Source: Paracrocinitomix mangrovi (GTDB lineage: Bacteria > Bacteroidota > Bacteroidia > Flavobacteriales_D > Crocinitomicaceae). From it: 64,000 nucleotides of DNA. Numbering within the stretch: the first letter of the stretch is position 1; each line of letters begins with the position of its first letter. This document shows, piece after piece, positions 25,815-35,419 of the stretch. The stretch spans positions 2,542,001 through 2,606,000 of the forward strand of contig NZ_CP091819.1 of the NCBI RefSeq assembly GCF_019740355.2, given 5' to 3'. The notes beneath the pieces are model-generated. The model was not told the DNA's origin. It saw only the letters and a list, made by a program, of their open reading frames with translations, and did not search any database. The position numbers and the translations under genes are program-made.

Positions 25815-26951
25815 GTGAAAAAAGAACGGATCTTTTTTAAGAATCTGGACATTATCCGTTTCATTGCTGCAATCCTTGTTTTAATTGGTCATGCTTTTGG
25901 AGCGTGGAAAGCTTATTTTGTACAATTTAGATATTCAGCAGAATACACAGCAGAACTGTTTTCTGGCAATTTTATTTATTTGGAAACCTTTGCCAATAAC
26001 CTGGAAATTGGCGTAGAAATATTCTTTTTTATATCAGGATTCCTTATCACTTATATACTACTTCAAGAGCGAAAAATTAATGGCAAAATACATGTTGGCA
26101 AATTTTACCTTAGAAGAAGTTTAAGAATTTGGCCTTTGTATTATGCAGCCATCCTAATCGCTCCATTTTTGGTGTCTTGGCTTCAATTATCTCAAGAGCC
26201 GGACTATTTGGCAAACGCATTATTTATCGGAAACTTTGATATCATTCAAAATGAAAGCTGGACCTTTCCTTTCGCTCATTTTTGGTCCTTAGCCATTGAA
26301 GAACAATTCTACATTATTTGGCCCTTGATTATTGCCTTTTTGCCTTTAAAATACCTCAAATACATTTTAATATCACTTGTTCTTGTAAGTATAGGTTTCA
26401 GAATCTACATTCACGATATGCCTAATATGAGTTGGCATATTTATTTGAATACCCTAAGCAGAATGGATACACTGATAATTGGAGGTTTAATTGGATTAAT
26501 TCATTCTTCAAATCCCATACAATTTAAAGTTCCTAAAGGCATCATTTATTTAATTATATTATCACTTGTGGTTTTCTTAATGATGGTGCCAACTAAAGAT
26601 TTTACTACACTTTACAGTGGCGTTTTCCAGAAATATGTAATAATGCTCCTTTACGGAATTCCGGTTATGTACTTCGTATTAAATGAAGCTGAAGGTAAAG
26701 GCAACTGGCTGTTCAGAAAAATATCCTACTTAGGAAAAATAAGTTACGGTATTTACCTGTTTCACAACATTTTACTGCTAGTGTTAATTGATAAGTTTTT
26801 TATGAAATATGAAGTTTACAATTGGTTTCTTTTCTGGTTAATTTATCCAATTGTAGTAATTGTTGTGTCCGTTTTTAGCTTTGAAATTTTTGAAAAGCAA
26901 TTCTTAAAAATGAAAGAACGGTTTGCTGTGGTGAAGACGAGGAAATTTTAA
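25815..26951 (+). CDS. Acyltransferase 3 family membrane protein
   Basis: 378 residues with about ten membrane helices. The N-terminal NLDIIRFIAAILVLIGHAFG carries the conserved R...H pair of the acyltransferase-3 (OafA/YrhL) family, and FAHFWSLAIEEQFYIIWPL near residue 155 is the second hallmark. These inner-membrane proteins O-acylate cell-surface sugars such as LPS, capsule or peptidoglycan precursors. The start is a GTG two bases after the murA stop; no ATG is nearby. Coupling to murA suggests a cell-wall or surface glycan substrate, but the acceptor cannot be told from sequence. Confidence 0.9.
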   Translation: MKKERIFFKNLDIIRFIAAILVLIGHAFGAWKAYFVQFRYSAEYTAELFSGNFIYLETFANNLEIGVEIFFFISGFLITYILLQERKINGKIHVGKFYLRRSLRIWPLYYAAILIAPFLVSWLQLSQEPDYLANALFIGNFDIIQNESWTFPFAHFWSLAIEEQFYIIWPLIIAFLPLKYLKYILISLVLVSIGFRIYIHDMPNMSWHIYLNTLSRMDTLIIGGLIGLIHSSNPIQFKVPKGIIYLIILSLVVFLMMVPTKDFTTLYSGVFQKYVIMLLYGIPVMYFVLNEAEGKGNWLFRKISYLGKISYGIYLFHNILLLVLIDKFFMKYEVYNWFLFWLIYPIVVIVVSVFSFEIFEKQFLKMKERFAVVKTRKF

Positions 26952-26955
26952 TCGA

Positions 26956-27309
26956 TTATCTTATCAGTGTAAACTGTCCTTCCTTAGTATATGATGTTTT
27001 TTGGTATTTAAATATGATACGCCAGTGATATACACCCAATTCCAAATTGTTATTATTGGCATCTTTTCCATCCCACTCAAAAGCCGGATTTTTAGAACTG
27101 TAAATTACTTGACCCCAACGATTCAGCACTTGAAACTCAAATTTCTTAGCTGGGCACGGAAATTCAATCTTTAAAACGTCATTTGCACCATCTCCATTTG
27201 GTGTGAAGGATTTAGGCACTTTAATATTATCCATGCAGTCACTTACATCTGTTTGCGCAAATACTATACTGCTCAATAGAATTAAAAGAGTTGTTACTAA
27301 TATTCTCAT
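26956..27309 (-). CDS. Small secreted protein consisting almost only of a T9SS type-B sorting domain
   Basis: 117 residues: a signal peptide (MRILVTTLLILLSSIVFAQ), nine residues, then directly a gliding-motility-associated C-terminal (type-B T9SS) domain. The domain marks are all there: VPKSFTPNGDGANDVLKI, FEFQVLNRWGQVIYSS, FEWDGKDANNN and GVYHWRI, ending in GQFTLIR. In typical substrates this domain closes a cargo of hundreds of residues; here there is no cargo. It is the last gene of the prs-rplY-pth-fructosamine-kinase run and overlaps the kinase stop by one base (TAATG), so it is unlikely to be an annotation fragment. Confidence 0.88.
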   Translation of the reverse strand: MRILVTTLLILLSSIVFAQTDVSDCMDNIKVPKSFTPNGDGANDVLKIEFPCPAKKFEFQVLNRWGQVIYSSKNPAFEWDGKDANNNNLELGVYHWRIIFKYQKTSYTKEGQFTLIR

Positions 27310-28142
27310 TATTTAAATTGTTTTAAAGTTTGTTCTACTCGCCCCCAGTAACTGCGCCCAAACAAATTAACATGTACCAACAAAGGATAAAGCTGGCCAA
27401 ACTCAATTCTTTTATTCCAACCCTTTTCTAAAGGATATACATTGTTATAATGCTCATAAATTGAACTCTCAAATCCACCAAAAAGATGCATCATGGCAAT
27501 ATCCATTTCCCGGTGACCATAATAAACGGCCGGATCAATTAAAAAAGGTTGATTACCATTAGCACATAAATAATTTCCTCCCCATAGGTCTCCGTGAACT
27601 AATGCAGGTTCCTCAATGGGGAATATTTCATCCAATCTCAAATAGAATTTATCAATGACTTTAGCTTCAACATAGTCAATCTCTCCACTGTTGACCGCCA
27701 TTTCAATCATAGGATGCAATCTTGAATTGATGTAAAATTCACTCCATGAACTTTCCCATTCATTGTTTTGTACAAGTGAACCAATATAATTTGATTCATC
27801 CAAACCAAATTGCTCATTTGAAATTTTGTGAAGTGCCGCTAATTGCATTCCAAATGATTCCCAAAATTCTCCAGTCTTTGAATCCTCCACCAAATACTCA
27901 AGCTCAATGAACTGGAGATCTTCAAACACATCATATCTTAAAACATTGGGAACTTTAATCGCCTTTGAAAGCAATTGCAAACCATTTGCTTCTTTTTGAA
28001 ACATCTTTGGATAATGTTCGGCGAAATTAACTTTGTAAACTGATGAACCGGCCTTAAAAACGGCATTGATATCACCACCAGAAAGCCTTGTTATATCATT
28101 GAGATTATAACCTAATTTGATAAATAATCTGTCAACATTCAC
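27309..28142 (-). CDS. Fructosamine kinase family protein (FN3K/YniA type)
   Basis: 277 residues with the aminoglycoside-phosphotransferase-like kinase fold. The catalytic loop is LVHGDLWGGNYLC (His183, Asp185, Asn190) and the metal site follows in FLIDPAVYYGHREMDIAM. GGDINAVFK near residue 22 replaces a glycine-rich loop. Fructosamine kinases phosphorylate sugars attached to lysines, causing the glycation adduct to fall off (protein repair) in the cytoplasm. The start is a GTG two bases after the pth stop; no in-frame ATG lies near. Translational coupling on both sides ties it to pth and to the sorting-domain protein. Confidence 0.9.
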   Translation of the reverse strand: MNVDRLFIKLGYNLNDITRLSGGDINAVFKAGSSVYKVNFAEHYPKMFQKEANGLQLLSKAIKVPNVLRYDVFEDLQFIELEYLVEDSKTGEFWESFGMQLAALHKISNEQFGLDESNYIGSLVQNNEWESSWSEFYINSRLHPMIEMAVNSGEIDYVEAKVIDKFYLRLDEIFPIEEPALVHGDLWGGNYLCANGNQPFLIDPAVYYGHREMDIAMMHLFGGFESSIYEHYNNVYPLEKGWNKRIEFGQLYPLLVHVNLFGRSYWGRVEQTLKQFK

Positions 28143-28144
28143 TT

Positions 28145-28708
28145 TTACTTATTGTTCCAGTTATTCATAGTTTGTTGCAATCCAATTGTAGCAAATCCTT
28201 TTATAAACTCACCACAGATATCCATTCTTTCCTCAATAGTTTTTCTTTCTTCATCACTCCATTCTCCTAAAACATAATCCACCTGTCTTCCTTTTGAAAA
28301 TTCATTACCAACTCCAAAACGAAGACGCGCAAAATTGGCAGAATTTAAAGTTGCTATGATATCCTTTAAACCATTATGGCCACCATCACTTCCCTTACCT
28401 TTCATGCGTAATTTGCCAAAAGGAAGCGCAATATCATCTGTGATCACTAAAATGTTTTCAATTGGAATCTTTTCTTTGACCATCCAGTAGTTGACTGCTT
28501 TTCCACTTAAATTCATGAATGTTGAAGGCTTTAGCATTACTAAAGTTCTTCCTTTGAATTTAATTTTAGCAATCATTCCTTGTTTATCAACTGCCCAAGG
28601 ATCCTCAATATCTTTTAAAAAATGATCCAATACCTTAAAACCGATATTGTGTCTAGTTTCTTCGTATTTCGCGCCCGGATTTCCGAGTCCAACTATAAGG
28701 TACTTCAT
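28145..28708 (-). CDS. pth: Peptidyl-tRNA hydrolase
   Basis: 187 residues, normal length. The enzyme releases peptides from peptidyl-tRNA dropped by ribosomes. It begins MKYLIVGLGNPGAKYEETRHNIGF with the catalytic His20. The conserved KPSTFMNLSG, ITDDIALPFGKLRM and GSDGGHNGLKDI segments follow. It lies downstream of rplY with a terminator-like hairpin between, so some of its transcription may depend on read-through. Confidence 0.97.
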   Translation of the reverse strand: MKYLIVGLGNPGAKYEETRHNIGFKVLDHFLKDIEDPWAVDKQGMIAKIKFKGRTLVMLKPSTFMNLSGKAVNYWMVKEKIPIENILVITDDIALPFGKLRMKGKGSDGGHNGLKDIIATLNSANFARLRFGVGNEFSKGRQVDYVLGEWSDEERKTIEERMDICGEFIKGFATIGLQQTMNNWNNK

Positions 28709-28710
28709 AT

Positions 28711-28747
28711 AAAAAAAGAAAGGTCATTACGAATGTAACAACCTTTC
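28711..28747 (-). terminator. Terminator or attenuator after rplY
   Basis: On the minus strand GAAAGGT (28747-28741) pairs perfectly with ACCTTTC (28724-28718), with an inner TTAC/GTAA pairing, followed by seven T residues. It sits between the rplY stop and the pth start and would reduce transcription into pth. Confidence 0.75.
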
Positions 28748-28771
28748 AGTAAAATTAAATATCTGTGATTC

Positions 28772-29404
28772 TTATTCCGCAGATTCTTCAGCTGGAGCAG
28801 CTTCTTCTGCACCTTCAGCAGCAGCTTCTTCTCCTCCTTCTTCTTCTTCTTCATCAGCAACAGCTCCACGAGCAGTTTTGATTGAACAGATAACAGCTGA
28901 AGCAGGGTTTAAGATCTCTAAACCATTGTTTAAGTCTCTAACTCTAATTGCTTGACCGATTCTCAATTTAGAAACGTCAATTACGATTTCATCAGGTAAT
29001 TCACCAGGAACAGCATAAACTTTCAATTTTCTGAAAATTTGTCTCATTTTACCCCCGTTCATTACACCAATGGCACGTCCTTCTAATTTAACAGGCACGT
29101 TCACTTTTACTTTCTTATCATCTGATAATTCAATAAAATCTGCGTGAATCATGATGTCTGTGATAGGATCTTGTTGAAGATCTTGAATGATGGTTTTGTA
29201 ATTTTTACCATCTAATTCAACATTGATAATATACACATTTGGCGTATAAACCAATTTTTCTAGATCAGTGTGTTTAACACTAAAGTGGATTTGCTCTTTT
29301 CCACCATAAATAACTGCAGGCACACGCTCAGCATTTCTTATGGCAGTAGCATCCTTTTTCCCTACGTTCTCTCTAAGAGAACCGCTCAATGATACTTCTT
29401 TCAT
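28772..29404 (-). CDS. rplY: 50S ribosomal protein bL25 (long, CTC-type)
   Basis: 210 residues. The N-terminal half is the 5S-rRNA-binding L25 domain (SGSLRENVGKKDATAIRNAERVPAVIYGG, then VYIINVELDGKNYKTIIQDLQ and IMIHADFIEL). The C-terminal half is the TL5/CTC beta domain (VKVNVPVKLEGRAIGVMNGG, VPGELPDEIVIDVSKLRIGQ). The last 30 residues are a low-complexity Glu/Ala tail, common in Bacteroidota. It follows prs by 49 bases in the same direction, the usual prs-rplY-pth order. Confidence 0.96.
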   Translation of the reverse strand: MKEVSLSGSLRENVGKKDATAIRNAERVPAVIYGGKEQIHFSVKHTDLEKLVYTPNVYIINVELDGKNYKTIIQDLQQDPITDIMIHADFIELSDDKKVKVNVPVKLEGRAIGVMNGGKMRQIFRKLKVYAVPGELPDEIVIDVSKLRIGQAIRVRDLNNGLEILNPASAVICSIKTARGAVADEEEEEGGEEAAAEGAEEAAPAEESAE

Positions 29405-29453
29405 TATTTACATTTTGTGCTTTGGTTAATCCTTTGGAGCCAAAGCCGGTTTA

Positions 29454-30380
29454 CTAAAAATGAGTACTTATTGACTCGTGTTTAATTAAGCTTCTAATTA
29501 CAGCTGCATATAAACTAGCAACTGATAATACTTTAATTTTATCACTCTCACGTTTGAGAGGAATAGAATCTGTAACAACTAATTCAGTTAAAACAGAATT
29601 TTCAATTCTTTCATAAGCCGGACCACTTAATACAGCATGTGTACAAATTGCTCTAACAGATTTTGCTCCGTTTTCCATGAACAATTCAGCAGCCTTGGTC
29701 AAAGTTCCAGCTGTATCAACCATATCATCAACAAGAATAACGTCTTTTCCACTCACATCTCCAATAACAGTCATCTCTGCAACCTCATTGGCTACTTTTC
29801 TTTGTTTATGACACATTGCTAACCCTAAATCCAATTTTTTAGAATATGAATTAGCTCTTTTAGCACCTCCTGCATCAGGGGCAGCTATAATAAGATTTCC
29901 GGTATCAATTTCTTTAATGTATGGCAAGAAAATAGTTGATGCATATAAATGATCAACTGGGATTTCAAAGAAACCTTGAATTTGATCAGCATGTAAATCC
30001 ATGGTCATAATTCTATCTGCACCTGCAGATTCAAGGAAACTTGCCACCATTTTAGAACCAATAGCTACTCTTGGTTTATCCTTTCTGTCTTGACGGGCAA
30101 AACCGAAATATGGAATAACCGCTACAACAGAATTTGCAGATGCTCTTTTAGCAGCATCAATCATCAAACACAATTCAAACAAATTTTCCGTTGGAGGCAT
30201 TGTAGATTGAATCAAGAATACATCTTGACCTCTAACCGTCTCTTCAAAAGATGGAGAAAACTCACCATCTGAAAATTCAGTTACAATAACATTTCCAAGC
30301 TCAACACCGAATTCCATAGCAATTTTTGTTGCCAATTCTTGAGTTGCTCTTCCTGCAAATATTTTTGTTCCTGCTGACAT
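29454..30380 (-). CDS. prs: Ribose-phosphate pyrophosphokinase
   Basis: 308 residues. The enzyme makes phosphoribosyl pyrophosphate (PRPP) from ribose 5-phosphate and ATP for nucleotide, His and Trp synthesis. Visible features are FSDGEFSPSFEETVRG near 36, the flexible-loop RQDRKDKPR at 96-104, MDLHADQIQGFF with metal-binding His130, and the PRPP loop VILVDDMVDTAGT at 214-226. TATCTTTG on the minus strand (30421-30428) is a likely -7 box. It heads the prs-rplY-pth-kinase group. Confidence 0.97.
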   Translation of the reverse strand: MSAGTKIFAGRATQELATKIAMEFGVELGNVIVTEFSDGEFSPSFEETVRGQDVFLIQSTMPPTENLFELCLMIDAAKRASANSVVAVIPYFGFARQDRKDKPRVAIGSKMVASFLESAGADRIMTMDLHADQIQGFFEIPVDHLYASTIFLPYIKEIDTGNLIIAAPDAGGAKRANSYSKKLDLGLAMCHKQRKVANEVAEMTVIGDVSGKDVILVDDMVDTAGTLTKAAELFMENGAKSVRAICTHAVLSGPAYERIENSVLTELVVTDSIPLKRESDKIKVLSVASLYAAVIRSLIKHESISTHF

Positions 30381-30420
30381 TACCTGATGAATTTGTTTTT
30401 TGGTTCTTCAAATAAGAGCG

Positions 30421-30428
30421 CAAAGATA
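30421..30428 (-). promoter_or_regulatory. Possible prs promoter -7 element
   Basis: TATCTTTG read on the minus strand, 41 bases before the prs start, matches the Bacteroidota -7 consensus. I find no TTG at the expected -33 distance, so it is a candidate only. Confidence 0.35.
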
Positions 30429-30577
30429 GTTACAAATCTTTAAAAAAGCGCATTTCTACTCTATTTATCAATAATTTTTAGTGCCCTAGTAACAGCAGTT
30501 CAGTTAAAAGTGATAATTTTATAATTCGACTCTTACTGAAAAAGCCCGTTTTTACTTGACTCTAAATACATTAGTGT

Positions 30578-31882
30578 ATGAAATACGATAAAATAGATCG
30601 CAACTTATTTATTGCAAATAGAAAGAAATTTGTTCAGCAACTTGCTCCAAAATCTTTAGCTATATTCAATTCAAATGACATTTATCCGATTAGTGCGGAT
30701 AGCACAATGCCATTTCAACAGCATAGAGATATATTCTATTTGTCAGGAGTTGATCAGGAAGAAAGTGTACTTGTAATATTTCCGGATGCTTTTGATGAAA
30801 AACACAGAGAAATTCTATTCTTAAAGGAAACCAGTGAATTAATTGCCATTTGGGAAGGAGAAAAATTGACCAAAGATGCGGCATTTGAAACTTCGGGAAT
30901 CAAAACTGTTTTTTGGTTAGAGCAAATGGATACGATAATGAAAGCTTTGATGGCTCAAGCAGAAAACGTATATATCAATACAAATGAGCATACAAGGGCC
31001 AACACAGAAGTTGAGACAAGAGAAGACAGGTTTATAAAACGATTACAAAACGAATATCCCGCTCATACTTACAAGAAAGCAGCTCCAATAATGCACAGTA
31101 TCCGTGCCGTAAAGGAAAATACAGAGATAGACTTAATGCAAAATGCTTGTAACATCACTGAAAAAGGTGTAAGAAGAATTTTGAATTTCATTAAGCCGGG
31201 TGTCATGGAATATGAAATTGAAGCTGAATTGATGCATGAGTTTTTAAGAAACCGATCAAAAGGCTTTGCATATACACCCATAATAGCATCAGGTAAAAAC
31301 GCCTGTGTATTACATTACATTGAAAACAATCAGGAATGTAAGGACGGGGATGTAATTTTAATGGATTTTGGTGCAGAATACGCGAACTATGCTTCTGACT
31401 TAACTAGATGCGTTCCGGTAAGTGGTAAATTTACTGAAAGACAAAAAGCTGTTTACAATGCTGTTTTGCGTGTGAAAAATGAAGCTCAAAAAATGCTAGT
31501 AGAAGGAACCTGGTTACATGAATATCACAAGGAAGTTGGAAAATTGATGGAATCAGAATTACTTGGATTAGGACTGATAGATCAAACCGACATCAAAAAT
31601 CAAGATCCAGACTGGCCGACATATAAAAAGTACTTTATGCATGGAACTTCACATTTTATTGGACTAGACACACATGATGTAGGTTCATGGACAGAGCCAA
31701 TTAAAGCCAATATGGTGTTTACATGTGAACCTGGTATTTACATTCCGGAAGAAAATTTAGGGATTCGTTTAGAAGATGATTTGGTGGTGCAAAAATCCGG
31801 AAATCCAATCAACCTAATGGCCAATATTCCGATTGAAGCTGAAGAAATTGAAGAATTGATGAACGCAAATGTTCACGCTTAA
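30578..31882 (+). CDS. pepP: Xaa-Pro aminopeptidase (M24B)
   Basis: 434 residues, cytoplasmic. It removes N-terminal residues that precede proline. An N-terminal creatinase-like domain (residues 1-175) with LFIANRKKF and the STMPFQQHRDIFYLSGVDQ segment precedes the pita-bread catalytic domain. All five dinuclear-metal ligands are present: Asp263 and Asp274 (MDFGAEYANYASDLTR), His359 (HGTSHFIG), Glu384 (TCEPGIYI) and Glu399 (RLEDDL). The length matches E. coli PepP. An alpha/beta hydrolase gene follows after 17 bases. Confidence 0.95.
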   Translation: MKYDKIDRNLFIANRKKFVQQLAPKSLAIFNSNDIYPISADSTMPFQQHRDIFYLSGVDQEESVLVIFPDAFDEKHREILFLKETSELIAIWEGEKLTKDAAFETSGIKTVFWLEQMDTIMKALMAQAENVYINTNEHTRANTEVETREDRFIKRLQNEYPAHTYKKAAPIMHSIRAVKENTEIDLMQNACNITEKGVRRILNFIKPGVMEYEIEAELMHEFLRNRSKGFAYTPIIASGKNACVLHYIENNQECKDGDVILMDFGAEYANYASDLTRCVPVSGKFTERQKAVYNAVLRVKNEAQKMLVEGTWLHEYHKEVGKLMESELLGLGLIDQTDIKNQDPDWPTYKKYFMHGTSHFIGLDTHDVGSWTEPIKANMVFTCEPGIYIPEENLGIRLEDDLVVQKSGNPINLMANIPIEAEEIEELMNANVHA

Positions 31883-31899
31883 TTTGTTGTTTTATCTCC

Positions 31900-32655
31900 T
31901 TGCATTACAACATAAGTGGACAGGGAAAGCCTTTGGTTTTTCTTCATGGCTTTTTGGAAGATGCCTCTATTTGGGATGGACTAAAACCTCATTTTGAACA
32001 AGCGGGATATTGTGTAATTACCTTTGATTTACCGTGTCATGGCAAAAGCCGATTTAATGGTAAAAACTGCTCCATGACGGAAATGGCGGACGAAGTTTTC
32101 AATGTATTACTGAAATTCAAATTTTTTAATCCTGTAGTAATTGGACATTCAATGGGAGGATATGTTGCCCTTGAATTATTAAGAAACATGGCCTGTCACG
32201 TCATTCTATTGCATTCCAATTTTTGGGAAGATCCGTTAGAAAAAAAGAAGGATAGAAACAGGGTAATTGAATTGGTAAAAACTAAATCTGCGCATTTCAT
32301 AACAGAAGCTATTCCTGCACTTTTTGCTGAACCAAACAAGGAAAAATGTAGTGAAACTATACAATCACTAATTGAAAAAGCAAAAAAAATTCCGCCGGAT
32401 GAAATTGCTGCAGCAACTGCTGGAATGAGAGACAGAAAACCTGCCTATAAATTAGTTGACAGAGGAAGTGTTTACATAATACAGGGAGATTCAGACCCTA
32501 TTATACCTATAAGCTTGATGGAAAGTGAACTATCAAAAATCGCACATCAACCCTCTGTGATTACCATTCCAAATTGTGGTCATATGGGTATGTGGGAAAA
32601 CCAATCTGAATTAATTGCTGCCATTAATAAACTTCTTATTGAAGAAATAAAATAA
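31900..32655 (+). CDS. Alpha/beta hydrolase
   Basis: 251 residues. The start is a TTG (no in-frame ATG nearby), giving MHYNISGQGKPLVFLHGFLED, where HG precedes the oxyanion region. The catalytic triad is visible: Ser84 in VIGHSMGGY, Asp199 in IQGDSDPIIP and His228 in NCGHMGMW. The protein is cytoplasmic, with no signal peptide. The sequence resembles the MenH/BioH-like group, but the substrate cannot be assigned. It lies between pepP and sprE/porW on the same strand with short gaps. Confidence 0.9.
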   Translation: MHYNISGQGKPLVFLHGFLEDASIWDGLKPHFEQAGYCVITFDLPCHGKSRFNGKNCSMTEMADEVFNVLLKFKFFNPVVIGHSMGGYVALELLRNMACHVILLHSNFWEDPLEKKKDRNRVIELVKTKSAHFITEAIPALFAEPNKEKCSETIQSLIEKAKKIPPDEIAAATAGMRDRKPAYKLVDRGSVYIIQGDSDPIIPISLMESELSKIAHQPSVITIPNCGHMGMWENQSELIAAINKLLIEEIK

Positions 32656-32695
32656 TTTTGTGCTTTTGCAGTTAATACAATCGGCAGCAAAATTC

Positions 32696-35419
32696 ATGTT
32701 TAGTAGGCAAAAACATACATTGATAAAATACTTCTCCATTTTGGGGTTGATACTTGTCTCATGCTCAACTGAGAAAGATGCTGCTTTGAATATTGGCTAT
32801 CACAACATGACTGCCAAATATAATGGTTATTTCAATGCCAAAGAGATAATGGCAGAGGCGTTAGATAGCTATCGCAATACATTAAACGAAGATTACCATA
32901 ACATTTTACCATTAGATGTTTTCCCTTCTGAAGAGGATGTAGCTAAGATCAGAGAACCATACGAAGATGCGTTTAGTCGTTGCGAAGTTGTGATACAGAG
33001 ACACAGTATGCCAAGTTCTGCAACCAGAAATAAAGGAGAAGAACACTGTAGATGGATTGATGATAACTGGTTTGTTATAGGTGTTATTCATTACACCAAA
33101 AGAGACTATGCAGATGCTGAAGAGATTTTTAGTTTCATTCAAGAATCACCTTTATATGTTGATCAAGAAAGAGTTCATGAAGCCCGTATTTGGTTGGCCA
33201 GAACTTACATAGCTCAAGGTAGATATCCTGAAGCTAAACGAATTTTAGCGCAAGTTGAAAGAGATATGGAATCTGCAGCAGAACCAAAAGAGAAAGAAAA
33301 GTTATCTGGATACGCAAAGAAAAAAGCAAAACAACAAGCCAAATTAGATAAGAAAAACAAAACAAAAAAACCGGCTCCTTTCCCTGGTAAAAAGCTTACA
33401 GATGACTACAATGTTGTAATGGCTGAATATTACATGGCTCAGAAAAATTACATCAAAGCTATTCCGCATGTAGAAGAGGCTATCAAATTCACCAAGAAGA
33501 AAAAAACTAAAGCAAGATACACCTTCGTATTGGCTCAATTGTATAAAAAAACAGGAAACGGTGAACAGGCATCTTTCTACTTTAATAAAGTAGTAAAATC
33601 AAGCGCACCCTATGTAATGCGATTCCAGGCTCAAATCTATAAAGCATTGTCATTACCAAGTGGAGGACAAGAGATAAGAGATGAGTTAAAAAAGATGTTG
33701 AAGGATCCAAAAAATGATGAATACAAAGACCAGATATACTACGCCCTTGCTGACATTGAAATGAAATCTGGCAACAAAGAATTGGCAATGGAAAATTATT
33801 CATTATCTGCCTTCTATTCAATTAACAACAACCGCCAAAAAGGAATGAGTTACTTGGCGCTTGGTGATATTTACTTTAAGGACCAGGATTATTTAAAAGC
33901 TCAGAAATACTATGACAGTTGCGTTCAAGTATTGCCAGAAGAATATGAAACATACGAACAAATTAAAGGTAAGGCAGAAGGATTGTCTGATTTAGTAGTG
34001 AATTACGAAACGTATGTATTTGAAGACAGTGTGCAACAAAAAGCTCAAATGTCGCCGGAGGAATTAGATAAGTATTTAGCGCAGCAATTAAAAGACATGA
34101 AAGCTGCCGAACAAAAGCGTAAAGAAGAAGAAGAACAAAGATTAAAAGAACAACAAAGAAGAATTAAAAGCGCTACAACGAATACAGGAAGTGGTTCAAA
34201 ATGGTATTTCTATAATCAAAAAGTGTCCTCATCCGGATTTAATGATTTTAGAGCACTTTGGGGTCAAAGAGAGGATGAAGATGATTGGAGACGTTCTAAT
34301 AAAACCAGCTTTTCTTCACTTGATGTGAATGATCCTGAGGTCGTCGATTCCCTGGAAAATTTATCAAACATAGACACTGATTCACTGGCAATAGAGCAAC
34401 TACGTGCTAATATTCCTTTATCTGATTCTGCCATGACTGCATCCAATGACAGATTAATGAATGCATTATACATGCTTGGAATCATATATAAAGAGCAGTT
34501 AAAACAAGAAGGAGAAGCTATAACATACTTTAAAAAATGTGTTGACAGAAAGGTAGAACATCCAAAAGTACTTCCTGCGCTATATCAATTATACTTGATC
34601 TACAATAAAAAAGGATCTAGCGAAGCCAACAGATATAAAGAAGAAATACTGAACAATTATGCCAACAGTGAAGTAGCACTAATGATTCAAGATCCTGATT
34701 ATTTTAACAAAAAGGCAGAAAAAGATAAAGCAGATTTGAACGCTTACGGAAAAACACTTGAAGATTACAGATTACATAGATATTCAAGTGTAATACTGCA
34801 GTGCAATAGGATAATAGAAAATGACACAACTAATCAGTTTCTAAACAAATATTACTTGTTAAAGGCGTATGCAGTAAGCAATAGTAGTCCGGGAAATGCA
34901 GAGGCTATTAGAGGTACTTTGGAAAAACTCTATGCTATGTCTCCTGAAAGTGAAGAGGGAAAACAAGCCAAAGAGATGTTAGACAAACTGGATAAAGGAT
35001 TAACAATAAACACTAGCAATAATACCAATCAAAACGAAAATCAAAATGCAACGGCCTATGTTTATGATGAAGAACTTGAGCATTATTTTGTTTTAATTTA
35101 TCCTGAAGATTTAGGGAATATCAATAAACCAAAAACTCAACTTTCTAATTTTAATCAGGACTTTTTCAAAAGCTCCAGATTAAAAATCATCACCACCGAA
35201 ATTGGTGGAAAACAAGTATTGTTAGTGCGCTCATTTGATAAACAAGATAATGCACATCAGTACAAATTGGCCTTTGAATCAACTCCGGCCAAAACAAGCA
35301 TTGGTAATCTTGCTGAAAAAGCTGACTTTTTCTTGATCAACTCTACCAACTTTCAACGCCTTATGAAAGATGGAGATATTGATTTATATAAAACTTTCTA
35401 TAAAGAAAAATATCCTTAA
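32696..35419 (+). CDS. sprE: Gliding motility / type IX secretion TPR lipoprotein SprE (PorW)
   Basis: 907 residues from the ATG at 32696; the in-frame GTG at 32660 would add 12 residues before the signal. The signal peptide ends with a lipobox (LILVSC, Cys23), so this is a lipoprotein. Several TPR units follow (for example FVIGVIHYTKRDYADAEEIF, ARTYIAQGRYPEAKRIL, SYLALGDIYFKDQDYLKAQKYY-type). A lysine-rich linker lies near 200 and a charged coiled stretch near 470-495. At about 503 there is the family mark WYFYN...SGFNDFRALWG and DDWRRSNK, typical of SprE/PorW. These proteins are needed for T9SS function and gliding in Flavobacterium and Porphyromonas. This fits the several T9SS cargo genes in the window. 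Confidence 0.9.
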   Translation: MFSRQKHTLIKYFSILGLILVSCSTEKDAALNIGYHNMTAKYNGYFNAKEIMAEALDSYRNTLNEDYHNILPLDVFPSEEDVAKIREPYEDAFSRCEVVIQRHSMPSSATRNKGEEHCRWIDDNWFVIGVIHYTKRDYADAEEIFSFIQESPLYVDQERVHEARIWLARTYIAQGRYPEAKRILAQVERDMESAAEPKEKEKLSGYAKKKAKQQAKLDKKNKTKKPAPFPGKKLTDDYNVVMAEYYMAQKNYIKAIPHVEEAIKFTKKKKTKARYTFVLAQLYKKTGNGEQASFYFNKVVKSSAPYVMRFQAQIYKALSLPSGGQEIRDELKKMLKDPKNDEYKDQIYYALADIEMKSGNKELAMENYSLSAFYSINNNRQKGMSYLALGDIYFKDQDYLKAQKYYDSCVQVLPEEYETYEQIKGKAEGLSDLVVNYETYVFEDSVQQKAQMSPEELDKYLAQQLKDMKAAEQKRKEEEEQRLKEQQRRIKSATTNTGSGSKWYFYNQKVSSSGFNDFRALWGQREDEDDWRRSNKTSFSSLDVNDPEVVDSLENLSNIDTDSLAIEQLRANIPLSDSAMTASNDRLMNALYMLGIIYKEQLKQEGEAITYFKKCVDRKVEHPKVLPALYQLYLIYNKKGSSEANRYKEEILNNYANSEVALMIQDPDYFNKKAEKDKADLNAYGKTLEDYRLHRYSSVILQCNRIIENDTTNQFLNKYYLLKAYAVSNSSPGNAEAIRGTLEKLYAMSPESEEGKQAKEMLDKLDKGLTINTSNNTNQNENQNATAYVYDEELEHYFVLIYPEDLGNINKPKTQLSNFNQDFFKSSRLKIITTEIGGKQVLLVRSFDKQDNAHQYKLAFESTPAKTSIGNLAEKADFFLINSTNFQRLMKDGDIDLYKTFYKEKYP

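Noticed and set aside
29432-29445. Small inverted repeat CTTTGG-AG-CCAAAG between prs and rplY as a terminator
   Set aside because: The stem is short, there is no T run on the minus strand, and the two genes are usually co-transcribed.
32660-32695. GTG start for sprE upstream of the chosen ATG
   Set aside because: It would place twelve residues before a normal lipoprotein signal peptide; the ATG at 32696 starts the signal directly.
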